Shown here piece after piece: positions 60,894 through 64,000 of a DNA stretch of 64,000 nt. The stretch's first letter is position 1. Every line of letters starts with the position of its first letter. The translations under genes were made by a program, and so were the position numbers. The DNA is taken from contig NC_090178.1 of the NCBI RefSeq assembly GCF_024679245.1, positions 5,550,202 through 5,614,201 of the forward strand. The letters run 5' to 3'. The notes under the pieces were generated by a model. That model was not told where the DNA came from. It ran no database searches and saw only the letters and a list, made by a program, of their open reading frames with translations. Origin of the DNA: Pseudorasbora parva. Taxonomy: Eukaryota; Chordata; Actinopteri; Cypriniformes; Gobionidae.

Positions 60894-61946
60894 TTGGCGT
60901 ATCGTGTGGGCGGAGCTAAAGAATGACGATTGCGAACAAAGCGTTGACGTCCTCAAGCGTGGAGAAACCCATGGCTATCTCAGCTAATACAGATCCCGAA
61001 TCAGATCCGGAGGCTGAAATAAATTGAACAGGAGAAACAGCAACGGCAGGACGTCCGTCTCTGTGGTATGTACTGTATTTAGTGACCTGTCAACATTTGT
61101 ACTTGTTTACTCGCAGTTTATGAGGACATGATTCAGTTTATGGACTATTGTATGCGACTAAACCTTAGCAGTAGCAAGCAAAACGGTTTTGCACGTCAGA
61201 CTAGTGTAACGTTATACAGAGAACAACAATGGAGTCCGTTAGCGCATTTGAATGACGAAGCACGCGATCGTGTCGTTTACTGATGTTTACTCACGCGACG
61301 ATAGCCGACAGCACAGACATTTGAAGCAGTTTTACTCACCGGCTGCTTCCAAAGCAGGACCGAACCTTTATCGCTGGGACCGCTCCGTCAAAAACACACT
61401 TCTTTGGTATGATTTGGTGAAGTCCTGACAGCAGTGACCGTGGAGATCCACTTTGAGACGCGACTGAAGCGATGATGTGAAGCTTCCCGTCATTTCTGCG
61501 TTCAAATCGGTTCAAATGCAGCGCTGCCTTCCCGGAATGCTGTGCTGAAGCGTTGAAGTCGCTCGACGTCACCCATAGGAATAAAGAGAAGCGCGGCGCG
61601 TGACATAAGTGTTCATGGACGACTGGATCTGCACTTGAGAGAGTGTTTATGGGCGTGCATTTCCTCTCTCTCCCTCTAGTCACGCGCGCGCGCACCCTAC
61701 CGGGAGAAGAGCCCGTACGGCCCATTCAAAGACCTTCCGCTCTATTAACGTCAAGCCGACCCATACTCGAAAAAAACTCGCCGAAACTTGTGAGAAACCG
61801 GAAGGAGTATTTTTGACACAGAAATACTCCATCAAACGTCCAAAATTAGTTTTTGAAACTTTGTCTATGTTTAGGATGGGAATCCAAGACTTTAACAGTG
61901 TACAAAGCTCAGTATGCATGAAACAGAATTTCACCGCCCCCTTTAA
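60894..61946 (+). mobile_element. Kolobok-like element, copy 2 (left end lost)
   Basis: Matches copy 1 from GGCGTATCGTGTGGGCGGAG onward. It carries the same ATG exon remnant near 60971 (DPESDPEAE, then a stop and frameshift) and ends TTTCACCGCCCCCTTTAA with TTAA at 61943-61946. GAAACTTTGTCTATGTTTAG near the right end is identical in both. The left GGGGGGGTGAAA terminus is missing, so this copy is truncated or deleted. Confidence 0.7.
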
Positions 61947-63848
61947 CGTGACTAAAACATGGTTTGATGCATGCCAGGCAGGTGGTTAGCAAATTCCCTT
62001 TGTAAAGAAACACATATGGGTTCTTCTACAGAGCGGTGAAGACAAACTATCAAGATGGTGTAAGCATCAAGCAATTTTGTTTGTATGGACAATGAGGTTG
62101 GTTTATTACTATGAGTGACCCAAGTGCATGCCAAAACGTGGGTTGAGGACGGTATGGTTGAACCGTTAAACCCCTAGTATGTATGCTAGGTGGCTTCCTA
62201 TTGCCTTGCATGCAAGTCTTTGGGATACACTTTAGTACTTAGTGCTAGATATCCGTCACTGACCCCTGAGTAAGAGCAATGGTAATATTAATGCCGTGTT
62301 TACAAAGAGCACTGAGAAATCATTATGTGACAATAACGGCTTGATGTTTGTCTCCGCTTCTGTGATCAAGGTTATCGATTGCATTGGACCTGTAATCTAT
62401 AAGTAGGTAGTCACAGGATAAACCCGGAGATGCTCTCTCAGTTAAATCCATGGATTCCTAACTATTGTGTTTGTAACACCTAATCATTGACAGTGTCAAT
62501 AGTGTGCTGTCAAAGCCCATGCGCTCCAGACGCTGTGAAGGCGCGCTAAATGTGCTAATGTAATTCAGTTTGTTCAGAAGTTTCTCTGAGTGTGAGTTTT
62601 GATTTACATACTGCTGATTCAGATGCATTTAAAGTGCTCTTGTTAGAAAACGAAGGGGAAATAAGAGAAAATAGCTTGAGGCCGTACAGCTCCTCGCCTA
62701 GGAAACGATCGTGAGTCTTTGCTTTTGTAAAAGTTGTTTATCACTCACATGTCTCTTATTTGCTATGAGAAGCAATAGTTTGGAATGGGAATGTTCTGTC
62801 TGTTCTGGCTTATAAATGAAGCAAACCGCTGCACCGGTCCAACACTTCCAGCCGGAAAGAACAAATGCGCTGCATGCCAGTTGGATTGTACAAGACTGAC
62901 CCTGGACCGCGTCCAAATCCGCCCCTACACCCCCTGTGTCTAGTCTGGAGGCGCCGGTGCAGAGGAGCATTGTGGGATTTTTAATGAAGTCCAACTCGAT
63001 CTATCATGTGTCCATGGAAACGTTTGCTTTCCTTCCCTCGCATTTCACCAAAACTGAGACAAACTAACAATCAAAGCTGACCTTCAAATAACCTCTGACA
63101 TCTCTGCCTCTTTTGGCAACTGGATTATACGAGCAGTGGGAATGAACTCCGGGAAGTTAAACAGACCTGGCTCTCGCAGTCAAACACAGAGCCAGAGACA
63201 TTTCAGCAAGCTATATTTATAATAAAAAAAGCACTATGTAAAGTTCAATAAATAGTCTTTACTCCTCTCCTGATGTTGTTCTGGCCTGCATTGTTTTCTT
63301 TCTTCAATGAAACAGCGAGGGTTTGGAGGTTATTTTGAACAGCTTCTGCTTTCAATGGAAATTGGATGGTGATTTATGCTGCCAAGCTCCAAAAAGAACA
63401 CCAAGAAGTATAAGAAGTTGTGCATATGACAAACAATTTTAAGTTGTTATTTAATAATAAATGATGTTTTTACTAAACAAGGTTCGGGAGGAGCATGTTC
63501 AGATAACTGACACAGGTGGAGAGCGCTCAGCTAATCAACAAAAGAGGCGTATATATACACACAACCGTCTTACCTCCATTTTGTTGACAGTTTATTAACA
63601 TCCCTCCACCACCCCTTGTCCACATTTTGCTCTTTTTTTTTCAGCTGTAAACCACTTACATAAGGGGGGTACTCTGGGTTTGGGCCGAAGTCCGTTCTCG
63701 AAGACCTCCCCCCCGGACAGCATGGCAAATACACATTCAAATTTACTCTCTATAATTATATGTAAGTGTGAACTCGTGATGCCTGCCCCTTTTGAATGTG
63801 CTTGTATTAAGTTAAAAATTGCATTAATTCACAAATGTGGCACGATCA
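61947..63848. other. Unassigned sequence
   Basis: No exon of the mannosidase was found here. A 98-codon minus-strand frame (62698-62994) has no domain. GGGGGGTACTCTGGGTTTGG near 63664 with CGAAGACCTCCCCCCC may be a transposon edge. Confidence 0.35.
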
Positions 63849-64000
63849 CTAAAAAATGCTGGGTTAAAAACAACCCAAGTTGGGTTGAAAAAGGACAAAC
63901 CCGGAAATTGGATTGTTTGAACCCAGTGAATAGACCCATTCAAACAACCCCATTTATGGATTTGTCCATTTTCAACCCAACTTGGGTTGTTTTTAACCTA
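63849..64000. repeat. Fold-back element, TGCTGGGTT type, at the window end
   Basis: CTAAAAAATGCTGGGTTAAA opens an arm mirrored by AACTTGGGTTGTTTTTAACC at the end. The right tip is at or beyond position 64000. It is related to 7405-7605. Confidence 0.7.

Overview
The window is vertebrate nuclear DNA and most likely comes from a cyprinid (carp, barb or minnow-like) fish. The evidence is AT-rich, intron-like sequence, long dinucleotide microsatellites, a fish-type Tc1 transposon, tRNA-derived SINEs whose tail resembles those described in carps, and many short inverted-repeat DNA transposons of kinds common in cyprinids. There is no bacterial-style gene organisation, operon or CRISPR array. Family names are assigned from recognition, terminal repeats and target-site duplications, not from a database search.

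One host coding exon can be supported. It is a 97-bp internal exon at 52649-52745 (+), with consensus acceptor and donor sites. It encodes a conserved N-terminal segment of the catalytic domain of a class I Golgi alpha-1,2-mannosidase (glycosyl hydrolase family 47) and looks most like MAN1C1. No other exon of the gene was recognised, so most of the window is read as large introns, or intron plus upstream sequence, of this gene.

Layout. 0-10 kb: an hAT-like element with a perfect 8-bp target duplication (1697-2926), a Kolobok-like TTAA element with a decayed coding exon (3084-4554), a 159-bp (GA)n tract and several fold-back elements. 10-25 kb: largely unassigned sequence (including a possible regulatory stretch near 12.4-12.6 kb), a large fold-back element (12841-13512), a nearly complete Tc1/mariner transposon inside a (TA)n tract (15578-17125), further fold-backs, a compound nested element (21899-23503), and a 5'-truncated LINE with an 18-bp target duplication (24508-24758). 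25-44 kb: a Tc1 fragment, several terminal-inverted-repeat elements of 0.5-2 kb, and nested insertions at 30-32 kb and 37-38 kb. 44-49 kb: a 4-kb element with unusual termini, an internal tandem duplication and hints of a minus-strand gene. 50-64 kb: a Harbinger-like element nested in a TTAA element, with the matching empty site elsewhere in the window; the mannosidase exon; a long palindrome; a SINE; an approximately 80-bp-unit minisatellite; a second Kolobok-like copy; and a fold-back element cut by the window end.

The transposon coding regions seen are broken or partial, so this is a record of layered insertions in a large host gene rather than a set of cooperating genes. The least explained structure is the 44792-48762 element.
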